DNA of 45,346 bases from Actinomycetes bacterium (GTDB lineage Bacteria > Actinomycetota > Acidimicrobiia > Acidimicrobiales > Bog-793): assembly GCA_021786195.1 (NCBI GenBank), contig JAJYNS010000044.1, positions 1-45,346 on the forward strand. The letters are read 5' to 3'. A program made the translations under genes and the position numbers. Positions 1-7,114 of this stretch are shown piece after piece (the stretch's first letter is position 1; each line of letters starts with the position of its first letter). The notes beneath the pieces were generated by a model. That model was not told the origin of the DNA, did not search any database, and saw nothing but the letters and a program-made list of their open reading frames with translations.

Positions 1-125
1 GGCTCGGCGGCGCGGGCCTGCCCAGCTCGGCCCCCCCGGCCGTCCAGGACGCCCTCGCCTACCGCCTCTACCAGCAGGACGGCTGGGCGCCCTGGCCGGA
101 GTGCTCGGCGATCCTCGGGCTCTAG
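1..125 (+). CDS. C-terminal end of an Rpf/transglycosylase-like secreted protein (partial)
   Basis: Only the last 40 codons are present. Reading starts at base 3 and ends at TAG 123-125. The peptide includes QDALAYRLYQQDGWAPWPE followed by CSAILGL and stop. The arrangement of an alanine-rich helix, then GW-x-PWP-x-C-S and a terminal LGL is typical of the C-terminal edge of the transglycosylase-like domain of resuscitation-promoting factors, which cut peptidoglycan outside the cell. The upstream part, including signal peptide and catalytic Glu, lies outside the window, so activity cannot be judged. The 64-bp gap to the convergent gene at 190 holds a GC palindrome (GGGCGCGCCC near 168-177) that could help end both transcripts. 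Confidence 0.7.
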   Translation, partial: LGGAGLPSSAPPAVQDALAYRLYQQDGWAPWPECSAILGL

Positions 126-189
126 GCGGCCGCGGCCTTCCGCCGGCAGGGATCCACAGGCTCCCCTGGGCGCGCCCTCGGGCGGCGTC

Positions 190-672
190 TCAGCCGGCGC
201 CGAGCAGGCGGAGGATCGCGTCGCGGGCGGCGGAGTTCTTCTCGGCGAAGCGTGCGAGCTGCTCGGCGAGGTGCTCGGACCACTCCGCGAGGCTCACCTC
301 CCGGCGGCTGATGGTGACGCCGCGCACGTCCCGGGCGACGCTCGCGACGGTAGAGCCGCGCCGCTCGGCGATCTCGAGCGTCTCGTCGCCGAGGTGGACC
401 GAGATCGCCGTCGGGCGCCCTGGCCTCCCGGCGACCCGGTCGGCCATCGACCGCTCCCGGCGCACCTCGACGACGCCGGCCGGCAGGCTCTCGGCGAGGC
501 TCTTGAAAAGGACGCGCTCGTAGCTCGACAGGTCCTGGGCGCCCGAGCGCAGCGCCGCGGCGAGCAGGTCGACGGCCCCCAGCCCTCCCGGGAGCTCGTC
601 CTGCCCGCCCCCGGCGCCGCTCGCCGCCTCCGGCCGGACCTCCCCGCCTTGCTCGGCGGGCAGCTCGCTCAT
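190..672 (-). CDS. Uncharacterised 160-residue protein, last gene of the YbjQ cluster
   Basis: I do not recognise the family. The ATG at 672 overlaps the TGA of the preceding double-YbjQ gene (ATGA), so the two are probably translated together. The first 45 residues are Gly/Glu/Pro-rich and likely disordered. After that comes a compact acidic-basic helical region (SSYERVLFKSLAESLP), a short beta-like stretch (AISVHLGDETLEIAERRG) and a long amphipathic C-terminal helix (SLAEWSEHLAEQLARFAEKN). There is no signal peptide, membrane segment or cysteine motif. The longer open frame running upstream to 1077 in the same frame is only a shadow of the neighbouring gene. A role linked to the YbjQ proteins is inferred from position alone. 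Confidence 0.75.
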   Translation of the reverse strand: MSELPAEQGGEVRPEAASGAGGGQDELPGGLGAVDLLAAALRSGAQDLSSYERVLFKSLAESLPAGVVEVRRERSMADRVAGRPGRPTAISVHLGDETLEIAERRGSTVASVARDVRGVTISRREVSLAEWSEHLAEQLARFAEKNSAARDAILRLLGAG

Positions 673-1493
673 CCGTCGGTCAGCGGGAGGACGAGCTGGG
701 GCGCGGCGATCGTGTGGTCGGCCCGGAGCGGCCGGACCGCCGTCCCGATCGCGAAGAACTCGGTCGTGTGCCCTCCCCATCGGTGCGGCAGGGACAGCAG
801 CTGCACCCCGACGATCCCCTCGGCGTGCAGCTGCTCGGCCTCCGCCTGCATCCGGCTCATGGCGAGCTCCCTCGCGTCGTAGAGCGCCTCGGTGAACTGG
901 GGGATCTCCACGTTCCTGCCGACGTTGCCGAGCGCGGCGAGCCCCCGCTGGTGCGCGATGTGGTAGACGCAGCTGCCCATCACCATCCCGAGCGGCGCGT
1001 ACCCGGACTGCAGGAGCGTCCAGAAGTCCTGGCCGGAGAGGTCCGAGGTGAACGGCTTGCCCTCGTCGTTGCGCCACTTCCCCGCCTGCTCGGACTTGAC
1101 CGCGGTGCCCACGGCGATGAACTCGGCGAGGTCGTTGCCGAACTCCTTGAACTCGATCTCCAGCCGCACCCCGACGATCCCGTCGGCGCCGAGGGCGTCG
1201 GCCTCGGCCTCCATCCGGGTCATCGCGAGCTCTCGGGCGTGGTACATCGCCTGGGAGAGGGTGTCGAGCTCCATGTTCTTGCCCCAGCGCCCGACCTGGA
1301 TGCCGACGTGGTAGATGCTCGAGCCGAGGACCAGCCCGAGCGGGAGGAACCCGGCCTCCCTCACGAGGAGGAACTCGTTCACGGTGAGGTCCGAGGTGAA
1401 CAGCGCCTTGGCCGAGCCGGGACGCATCTCCGCCAGCCGCCGCATCGCGTCCTCGGGGATGCCGAGCGCCAGGCCCTGCTCGTCCGTCGTCAT
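669..1493 (-). CDS. Protein with two YbjQ/UPF0145 (putative heavy-metal-binding) domains
   Basis: The 274-residue product holds two copies of the YbjQ-type domain (PF01906), at about 30-135 and 145-268. Each has the pattern TSDL, then GSSIYH or GSCVYH, then a long helix (ARELAMTRMEAEA or ARELAMSRMQAEA), then the family hallmark GADGIVGVRL or AEGIVGVQL, and ends in EFIAVGTAVK or EFFAIGTAVR. Single-domain YbjQ proteins are about 105 residues and form pentamers in known structures; their function is unsettled. The start ATG at 1493 follows GGAGGAAGG. The gene overlaps the 160-residue gene downstream by 4 nt and lies 55 nt after a second double-domain paralogue. No membrane segment is visible, so a cytosolic protein is likely. 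Confidence 0.85.
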   Translation of the reverse strand: MTTDEQGLALGIPEDAMRRLAEMRPGSAKALFTSDLTVNEFLLVREAGFLPLGLVLGSSIYHVGIQVGRWGKNMELDTLSQAMYHARELAMTRMEAEADALGADGIVGVRLEIEFKEFGNDLAEFIAVGTAVKSEQAGKWRNDEGKPFTSDLSGQDFWTLLQSGYAPLGMVMGSCVYHIAHQRGLAALGNVGRNVEIPQFTEALYDARELAMSRMQAEAEQLHAEGIVGVQLLSLPHRWGGHTTEFFAIGTAVRPLRADHTIAAPQLVLPLTDG

Positions 1494-1548
1494 GTGCCTT
1501 CCTCCACGCTCTTCACGATCGCTCGACCTCTCAGTGCGGACTGCCGGA

Positions 1549-2496
1549 TCAGTGCGGACTGCCGAAGGTGCTGCCGCGCTTGGTCGTCCTCGCCCCCGAG
1601 AGCGGCAGCATCTTCAACGGCGACGGGGGCAGGGTCTCGGCCTTGTGGTAGCGGACGAGCGCGCTCGCGACAGCGCTCGACTCGGCGACGTGGTCTCGGT
1701 GACCCTCCCCCACCTCGAGCTCGTGGACGTAGAGGCTCACCGGGCTGTCAAGGATCGCGCCGTCGGCGCCGGCGTGGGCGGCGCGCGAGGAGAGCTGACG
1801 GCGCGCGTCGGCGCGCACGGCGGTGGCAAGCTCGCTCAGGCCGACCACCTCCATGTTCGGCGACCAGGCTCCCTGGGCCACTCTCGTCGCGTAGTCGTCG
1901 TGGCGTATCGCCACGGAGATCCCCACGATGATCGCGGCGGGCATCCAGCCCGAGTGGAAGAGCTTGGCGACGTCCTGCCCGTCGAGCGTCGTCGTGAAGG
2001 GCCGGGAGACGTGGGTGCCGCCGAGCGAGCGCACCGCCGTGCCGAGCGCCATGAACTCCCGGTTGCCGGCTCCGAGGTGGTGCTCGGTGAGCGAGACCCC
2101 GACGACTCCGTCCGCCCCGAGCTCTCGCGCCTCGACGAGCATGCGGTCGAGCGCAGTGCCCCACCCGTGGTAGAGGGCATCGACGTACGGGCCGAAGCCG
2201 GCCCAGCTTGAGGCCGAGCCGCCGCCGCTCGTGATCACCGGCGGCGACGCCGAGCTGCCGTAGCCCGTCCAGGAGGGCCCGAGCCCGCCGGCGTACCAGC
2301 CGCAGCCTCCGTAGCCCTGGAACCCGATGTACTCGACGATGCAGCCCATCACCTCGCCGACGGGCATGAAGCCGCAGCTCGAGAGGCCCGTATGTCCTGG
2401 CACGTCGAGCAGGCTCGAGCGAACGCCGGAGCTGCGAGCCCGGTCGACTCGCGCCTGGACCGCCGGCGGCAGCCCCGTCCCGTCCCAGATCGTCAT
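1549..2496 (-). CDS. Second double YbjQ-domain protein with Gly/Ser/Tyr-rich insertion
   Basis: The 315-residue product again has two YbjQ-type units. The second (about 170-285) is intact: FTTTLDGQDVAKLF, ARRQLSSRAAHAGADGAIL and a degenerate end. The first keeps GFMPVGEVMGCIVEYIG and GADGVVGVSL ending in REFMALGTAVRS. Between those parts it carries about 45 residues rich in Gly, Ser, Tyr and Trp, including GYGGCGWYAGGLGPSW, with PYVDALYHGWG following. About 30 residues after the second unit are basic and poorly conserved. ATG at 2496 is the chosen start; the frame is open far upstream, but that part only shadows ftsB. The gene sits 59 nt downstream of ftsB, on the same strand, so it could be read from the eno-ftsB transcript. 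Confidence 0.8.
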   Translation of the reverse strand: MTIWDGTGLPPAVQARVDRARSSGVRSSLLDVPGHTGLSSCGFMPVGEVMGCIVEYIGFQGYGGCGWYAGGLGPSWTGYGSSASPPVITSGGGSASSWAGFGPYVDALYHGWGTALDRMLVEARELGADGVVGVSLTEHHLGAGNREFMALGTAVRSLGGTHVSRPFTTTLDGQDVAKLFHSGWMPAAIIVGISVAIRHDDYATRVAQGAWSPNMEVVGLSELATAVRADARRQLSSRAAHAGADGAILDSPVSLYVHELEVGEGHRDHVAESSAVASALVRYHKAETLPPSPLKMLPLSGARTTKRGSTFGSPH

Positions 2497-2555
2497 CGCC
2501 CTCCGATCGACCGGCACGCTACCACCCGTCCTCCGGACCCCGGCCGGTGGCGGCC

Positions 2556-3032
2556 TCAGAAGGCCCAGCGCCAGAACTCGAGGTGGCCGAGGACGCGGCT
2601 CCACAGGCTCCCCGTCGCCGCCCCGCCCGCTCCGGCACCGGTCCGCCTCGGCGGCGGGAGCAGCGCGGTCGGGGAGGAGAGGTAGAGGTCCTCCGGCGAC
2701 AGCCGGCTCGGCTCGAGGCCGGGCGCGACGCCCCGCGCCCCGCCGGTGCCCGCTCGGCCGCCAAGGCCGGGCACGGAGTACGCCTGCTCGCCGGGGCGGA
2801 CGAGCCCGTACTCGGCGTGGGCGATCGCCTCCACGGTCGAGGCTCTCCGGAGCGAGGCGACGTCCGCCGACAGCCGAGCGTCGAGGGCCCGGACGGCCGA
2901 CAGCTCGGCCCCCGCGGTCGAGAGCTCGTGCTGCTGGTGGACGAGCTCGGCGACGGGGAGCTCGAAGGCGAGCACCGCCGAGGCGAGCCCGGCGGCGACG
3001 AGCAGCGTGAGGCGAGCCTTCGTGACGTGCAT
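2556..3032 (-). CDS. ftsB: FtsB/DivIC-type septum formation initiator
   Basis: The 158-residue protein has a short cytosolic N-terminus (MHVTKAR), one membrane span at about 8-24 (LTLLVAAGLASAVLAFELP), an extracytoplasmic coiled coil (LVHQQHELSTAGAELSAVRA) and the conserved family stretch AHAEYGLVRPGEQAYSV near 92-108. This is the layout of PF04977 proteins, which bridge FtsL and FtsQ in the divisome. The tail is Gly/Pro-rich. Its ATG overlaps the stop of the enolase-like gene (ATGA), and an eno-ftsB order is common in actinobacteria, which supports the call. The protein lacks any domain that would suggest a different role. Confidence 0.9.
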   Translation of the reverse strand: MHVTKARLTLLVAAGLASAVLAFELPVAELVHQQHELSTAGAELSAVRALDARLSADVASLRRASTVEAIAHAEYGLVRPGEQAYSVPGLGGRAGTGGARGVAPGLEPSRLSPEDLYLSSPTALLPPPRRTGAGAGGAATGSLWSRVLGHLEFWRWAF

Positions 3033-4345
3033 CAGCCTCGCCCGCGCGAGAGCGCCGCGGCGCCGGGGAACAGGGCCGACTCACCGAGATCTCGCTCGAT
3101 GCGCAGGAGCCGGTTGTACTTGGCCAGGTGCTCCGAGCCGCTCGCCGGCCCACCTCTCAACTGGGCACACCCGGCGGCGACGGCGAGATCGGCCAGGGCG
3201 GCGTCTTCGGTCTCGCGCGAGCCGACCTCCGCGACCAGGCCGAGGCCCGCCTGCCTCGCCCGCTCCACGGCTCCGAGCGCCTCGGTGAGCGTCCCGGCGC
3301 GGGCGAGCTCGAGGCCGAGGGCCGAAGGCCCGGGCCGGGTGAACGGGCCGGGCGGGCGGGCGGGCTCGGCGAGCAGCTCGCCGTCGACCAGCTGAACCCC
3401 CTCGCCGAGCACCTCACGCAGCTGCCCCCAGGTTCCGGGCTCGGCGGAGGGGAGCGGGCCCTCGAGCGAGACGACCGGGAACCGCCCGCACAGCGCTGCG
3501 ACGCGCTCGATCTCGGTCCCTGCCTCTGACGCCGAGGCCGGCTGCCGGCCCTCCCCGGCTCCCGGCGAGGGCGGCACGCCGGCGACCGAGGAGTCGAGCG
3601 CGAGCGCGACCTGCTCGCCGGGGACAAGGCCCGCCGACTCGATCGCCCCGAGGGCGAGCTCGAGCATCCGGCCCGCCGTTCCCGGCGCATCCGCGCCTTC
3701 CTTCTCGCCGCTCCCGCCTGGGACGGCCGCGGGCGCCCCGAGCCCGGCGAGCCCCCTCGAGCCGAGCATTTGGGCGAAGGCGCGGGCGACGTCGAGCGCC
3801 CAGCGAAGCGCCTCCTCGAAGGAGGCCGCCCCGAGAGGAACCGCCATCACCTCGAGACCGCCGCGTGCGACAACGCGGCCGGGGCCACCGGAGAGGAGCG
3901 AGACGAACGGCAGGGGCAGCGACGTGGCCGCCGCGCCACCGAGGTAGCGGTAGAGCGGCAGGCCCGAGGACTTCGCGGCCGCCCGGGCCACGGCGAGGGA
4001 GACGGCGAGCAGGGTCCCGGCGCCGAGCCGAGCCCGAGTCGGCGTCCCGTCGAGGTCGACGAGCGCGAGGTCGACCCCCCGCTGGTCGGACGCGTCGTGA
4101 CCGGCCAGCGCGGCGGCGATCTCACCCTCGACCGCGGCGACCGCCCCCCGCAGGCCCCGGCCGCCGTGGCGCGCCCCGCCGTCGAGCAGGGGGGCGAGAC
4201 CGAGCGGCCCGACCGCGTCCGGCGCCGTCGCCACGGCGCGGCCGGCGGCGCCCGAGTCGAGGACGCAGCAGACCTCGAGCGCCGGCGCCCCACCGGCGTC
4301 GAGCACCTCCAAGGCGCGCAGCCGTGCGATGTCGCGCCTGCTCAA
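3032..4345 (-). CDS. Enolase homologue lacking most catalytic residues (probable pseudoenzyme)
   Basis: The 437-residue, unbroken frame aligns with enolase throughout: EVLDAGGAPALEV near 13-25, SDQRGVDLALVDLDGTP 86-102, LPLYRYLGG 129-137, GTLTEA 351-356, ETEDAALADLAVA 378-390 and AKYNRLLRIE 408-417. The active site is largely gone (yeast enolase numbers): the Ser39 loop is replaced by TAPDAVGPLG; His159 is lost (GGAHA became GGPGR); Glu211 is lost (GDEGG became GAPAA); Asp320 aligns with G322; Lys345 with E346; His373 and Arg374 with V374 and G375; Lys396 with R397. Asp246, Glu295 and Glu168 equivalents remain (D251, E295, E165). It should not convert 2-phosphoglycerate. The TTG start at 4345 has a strong upstream GAGGAGG and gives the normal enolase N-terminus. 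The gene is in the standard eno position between mazG and ftsB and is 4 nt coupled to ftsB. It may have a structural or regulatory role, which is inference. Confidence 0.85.
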   Translation of the reverse strand: MSRRDIARLRALEVLDAGGAPALEVCCVLDSGAAGRAVATAPDAVGPLGLAPLLDGGARHGGRGLRGAVAAVEGEIAAALAGHDASDQRGVDLALVDLDGTPTRARLGAGTLLAVSLAVARAAAKSSGLPLYRYLGGAAATSLPLPFVSLLSGGPGRVVARGGLEVMAVPLGAASFEEALRWALDVARAFAQMLGSRGLAGLGAPAAVPGGSGEKEGADAPGTAGRMLELALGAIESAGLVPGEQVALALDSSVAGVPPSPGAGEGRQPASASEAGTEIERVAALCGRFPVVSLEGPLPSAEPGTWGQLREVLGEGVQLVDGELLAEPARPPGPFTRPGPSALGLELARAGTLTEALGAVERARQAGLGLVAEVGSRETEDAALADLAVAAGCAQLRGGPASGSEHLAKYNRLLRIERDLGESALFPGAAALSRGRG

Positions 4346-4373
4346 CCGCGCCTCCTCGCCTGCCTCAACCGCG
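4335..4373 (-). repeat. Imperfect 16/17-bp direct repeat over the enolase-homologue start
   Basis: On the plus strand CGCCTGCTCAACCGCG (4335-4350) recurs as CGCCTGCCTCAACCGCG (4357-4373), differing by one inserted C, 22 bp apart. Read on the minus strand, each copy holds a TTG. The downstream one is the start codon of the enolase-like gene. The upstream one opens an eight-codon frame (4368 to 4342) whose TGA overlaps the real TTG start. The Shine-Dalgarno-like GAGGAGG lies between the copies. It may be a chance duplication or a small leader frame coupled to the gene. Confidence 0.5.
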
Positions 4374-4509
4374 CTCGGTCAACTCTGCCTGTGGCTCCTG
4401 AGCCTCTTGTGGCCAGTGTTGCTGGAGTGAACAAAGCTAGCAAGGCCTGCGGCGCCCCACGGGCCTTCCCTGCCGGCCGCCCGGGCGGGGGCTGCCGGGG
4501 CTGGGGCCG

Positions 4510-5976
4510 TCAGCGACCGGCCGGCTCCCGCCCGGGCGGGTGGGGCCCGGACCGCGCCCGCTCCTTCTCGGCCAACGCCGAGCGGAACGCCTCGGCGGCG
4601 CGGCGCGCCGCGGCCTCTGGGTCCGCCCCGTGGCGCGCCGCGAGGCGCGCCAACAAGAGCAGGAGCTCGCCGAGCTCGGCGGTGTCGCCGCGCTCGAGGG
4701 CGGCCAGGCGATCGAGGGCGGAAGAGCCGGCCGCCTCGGTGCCGTCGAGGCCGAGCCCGACCGTCTGGGCCCTCTTCTCGAGCTTCGCCCCGAGCAGCAG
4801 CGCGGGGAGGGAGGAGGGGATGCCGTCGGTCACGCTCGAGCGGCCCTCCTCCTCCCGCTTGGCCCGCTCCCATCGCTCGGCGACGTCCTCGGCCCGGAGC
4901 TGCGGCGAGGCACCGGCCGCCGGGGATCCGGCCGGGAGCGGCGAGCCGTCGGCGCGAAAGACGTGGGGGTGGCGGCGGACGAGCTTGTCCCGGAGGGAGC
5001 GAGCCACGTCGGCGATGTCGAAGGCGCCGGCCTCGGCGCCGAGGCGGGCGTGGAAGAGGACCAGGCCGAGCAGGTCGCCGAGCTCTTCCTCGAGATGGTC
5101 GGCCCCCTCGAGCGAGGGCGCCGGGCCAAGGTGCTCGACGGCGTCGAGGACCTCGTAGGTCTCCTCGAGCAGGTAGCGGCCGAGCGACTCCTGCGTCTGG
5201 GCGGCGTCCCAGGGGCAGCGCTCCCGGAGGAGGCGCACCACCTCGACGGCGCGCAGCAGCTCCGACCCTGCGGGCTCGTCGAGGAACGGGACGTAGATCG
5301 AGGTGAGGTGGTCCGGCTCGACCCTCCGGTCGAGGTCGGGCCAGTCCACCTCCACGACCCGCTCGTCGGCCAGGCCGAGGTGGTGGAGCACGACTGCCGG
5401 GAGCCTCGGGGGCTCGTCGAGGGCGAGCTTGACCTCCGAGCAGAGGTCCTTGGACCAGACCTGGGCGACGAGCAGCGGCCCGTGGTCGCCTGCCGAGGCG
5501 GCGGGGAAGTCGGCGGCGTCGACCAGCCGGACGCCTGCGCCCACCGGGTCGATGCCCAGGCGAGCCCAGGCGAGCTCGAGGAAGGACATCCCCGGGACGA
5601 GCCGGAGCGCGACCCGAGGATCGGCGGCGAGCCGCTCGACCGTCGCCTCGAGCACGGCCGGGGAGCCGGGCACGCAGTAGGCGACCGGCCCGGCCGGCGC
5701 GGCCTTCCCGGCCGCCGAGGCGACGTCCTCCACGATGGCCGAATAGGCCTCCTCGAAGGACCCCGCCCGCTCGTAGTGCTCGTCGAGCGCCCTCGCCCCG
5801 GCTGCGATCAGCGGCTCGGCCGCGGCGTGCCGGGCCGTGCGGACGAGCACGGCGGCGGCGGAGCGGATCGCCGCCGAGGCAGCCGGGGTGGTGAGCTCCG
5901 GTCCCGCGGGCCCGAGGCCCACGGCGAGGACCGTCGGCAGGCGGCCACCGCCCTCGCCCGGGCGAGCGGCCCTCAC
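4510..5976 (-). CDS. mazG: MazG nucleoside triphosphate pyrophosphohydrolase with N-terminal tetrapyrrole-methylase-like domain
   Basis: The 488-residue product has the two-domain layout of Bacillus YabN. Residues about 15-235 resemble SAM-dependent tetrapyrrole methylases (VGLGPAGPELTT; AYCVPGSPAVLEATV). Residues about 265-475 form a full MazG domain: LRERCPWDAAQTQESL, then the metal-binding LLEETYEVLDA and EEELGDLLGLVLFHA helices, and DKLVRRHPHVF. MazG hydrolyses (d)NTPs to monophosphates and pyrophosphate and cleans abnormal nucleotides; the role of the methylase-like domain is not known. GTG at 5976 is chosen because it overlaps the stop of the preceding lipoprotein gene (GTGA). The much longer open frame upstream is a shadow. 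A gap of 164 nt separates it from the enolase-like gene and may hold a promoter. Confidence 0.88.
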   Translation of the reverse strand: MRAARPGEGGGRLPTVLAVGLGPAGPELTTPAASAAIRSAAAVLVRTARHAAAEPLIAAGARALDEHYERAGSFEEAYSAIVEDVASAAGKAAPAGPVAYCVPGSPAVLEATVERLAADPRVALRLVPGMSFLELAWARLGIDPVGAGVRLVDAADFPAASAGDHGPLLVAQVWSKDLCSEVKLALDEPPRLPAVVLHHLGLADERVVEVDWPDLDRRVEPDHLTSIYVPFLDEPAGSELLRAVEVVRLLRERCPWDAAQTQESLGRYLLEETYEVLDAVEHLGPAPSLEGADHLEEELGDLLGLVLFHARLGAEAGAFDIADVARSLRDKLVRRHPHVFRADGSPLPAGSPAAGASPQLRAEDVAERWERAKREEEGRSSVTDGIPSSLPALLLGAKLEKRAQTVGLGLDGTEAAGSSALDRLAALERGDTAELGELLLLLARLAARHGADPEAAARRAAEAFRSALAEKERARSGPHPPGREPAGR

Positions 5977-7034
5977 CCCGAGGGCGACACCGCGGCCGCG
6001 GCCGGGGTCACCGCGGCGGGGTCGGGCAGCAGCGCGTCGGCCGGCCCGCTGGGCGCCTGGACGCTCCAGCCGGACCTCGAGCGCCGCCAGGTCCCGTAGG
6101 CGGGGTCGACGGTCACGTGGGCCTCGCCGCTCACCGCGGCGATCAGGGCCGAGGCCTTCGACTGCTGGGCGAGCAGCAGCTCGGCGGCGACCCGCTCGAG
6201 CGGGGCGACCGGCCGGCTCGTCACGAGCAGCAGCAAGTAGTCGGCCCCGAACGCCACCGGCTGGGAGACCTGGCCGACGGGGAGCGCGGCGACGATCGAG
6301 CCGAGCGGCGCGGTGAACTCGGACGGGAAGACGCAGCCGAGCGCGCCGCCGGAGGAGGCGCTGGCATCGAGGGAGTCCGAACGCGCTGCCGAGGCGAAGC
6401 TCGCGCCGGCCCGCAGCCGGCGGTAGATGGCCTGGGCGGTCGAGCGGCTGGCGACCTCGATCACGCTCGTGCAGGCGAGCGCGGACTCGGCTCGATGGTG
6501 CGCCACGTAGGCACGGATCCCCGCACGGGTGAGCTCGACGCCGGCAAGGTGGGCGAGGATGGTGAGCTGGTCCACCTCGAACTGGGTCACGAGCCGCCGG
6601 TACGAGGGGGCGAACGCGGCGAGGACCGCCGCCCCCGGCGTCGTGCACCCGCTCCCCGCGCTCGGGCTGAAGGCCTGGGGGAGCTCGCTCGCCGCGAGCG
6701 CCTCGGCGAAGGGCGTCTCGGTCAGGCCGAGCCTGGCGATCTCTTGGTGCACCGCCTGGTACTGCACGAGCTGGGTGAGGACGTCGGCGGCGAAGCTCGA
6801 GGAGTACGTCCCCGGCCCGCTGCCCTCGATGGCGATCTGGTCGCCCGAGCCGGCGCGGACCTGGCAGCGGTAGCCGGGGTCGTCCGCGACCGCTCGCATG
6901 GCCGAGACCAGGGAGGCGGCCGAGATCTCCTTCCCGTCGACTCGCGCCGCGTAGGGCGTCAGCGGCGAGCCACAGGCGCTCAGCCCGACGCCGAGGGCGA
7001 GCGCGCACGCGAGGATCGACACGAGCTTGCGCAC
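5973..7034 (-). CDS. Lipoprotein with SurA/PrsA-like and parvulin-type peptidyl-prolyl isomerase regions
   Basis: The 353-residue product starts with GTG at 7034 and has a lipoprotein signal peptide, SILACALALGVGLSACG, with the lipobox LSAC. The mature start PYAARVDGKEISAASLV is typical of the SurA N-terminal region of extracytoplasmic foldases. Further on, ASRSTAQAIYRRLRAGASFA and SGGALGCVFPSEFTAPLG, followed by LPVGQVSQPVAFGADYLLLLV, match the parvulin (PpiC) domain. It probably helps fold secreted proteins at the outer face of the membrane. The C-terminal 40 residues are Ala/Pro-rich. It overlaps mazG by 4 nt and follows mfd after 80 nt, an order seen in other actinobacteria. Isomerase activity itself cannot be confirmed from sequence. 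Confidence 0.85.
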   Translation of the reverse strand: MRKLVSILACALALGVGLSACGSPLTPYAARVDGKEISAASLVSAMRAVADDPGYRCQVRAGSGDQIAIEGSGPGTYSSSFAADVLTQLVQYQAVHQEIARLGLTETPFAEALAASELPQAFSPSAGSGCTTPGAAVLAAFAPSYRRLVTQFEVDQLTILAHLAGVELTRAGIRAYVAHHRAESALACTSVIEVASRSTAQAIYRRLRAGASFASAARSDSLDASASSGGALGCVFPSEFTAPLGSIVAALPVGQVSQPVAFGADYLLLLVTSRPVAPLERVAAELLLAQQSKASALIAAVSGEAHVTVDPAYGTWRRSRSGWSVQAPSGPADALLPDPAAVTPAAAAVSPSG

Positions 7035-7114
7035 GGTGACGCCATGCTACGGGCGGCCGACCCCGACGGCCAGCCCGCCCCGGCGGCGGCGCCCGGCGGT
7101 GGGGCGGCGCGTCC

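Noticed and set aside
5922-5940. CTG or inner GTG as the start of mazG
   Set aside because: The GTG at 5976 overlapping the lipoprotein stop is a better supported start.
5977-7008. Upstream extension of the mazG frame to 832 residues
   Set aside because: The added part is Arg/Ala-rich and lies over the lipoprotein gene in another frame; the GTGA junction at 5976 gives a proper start.
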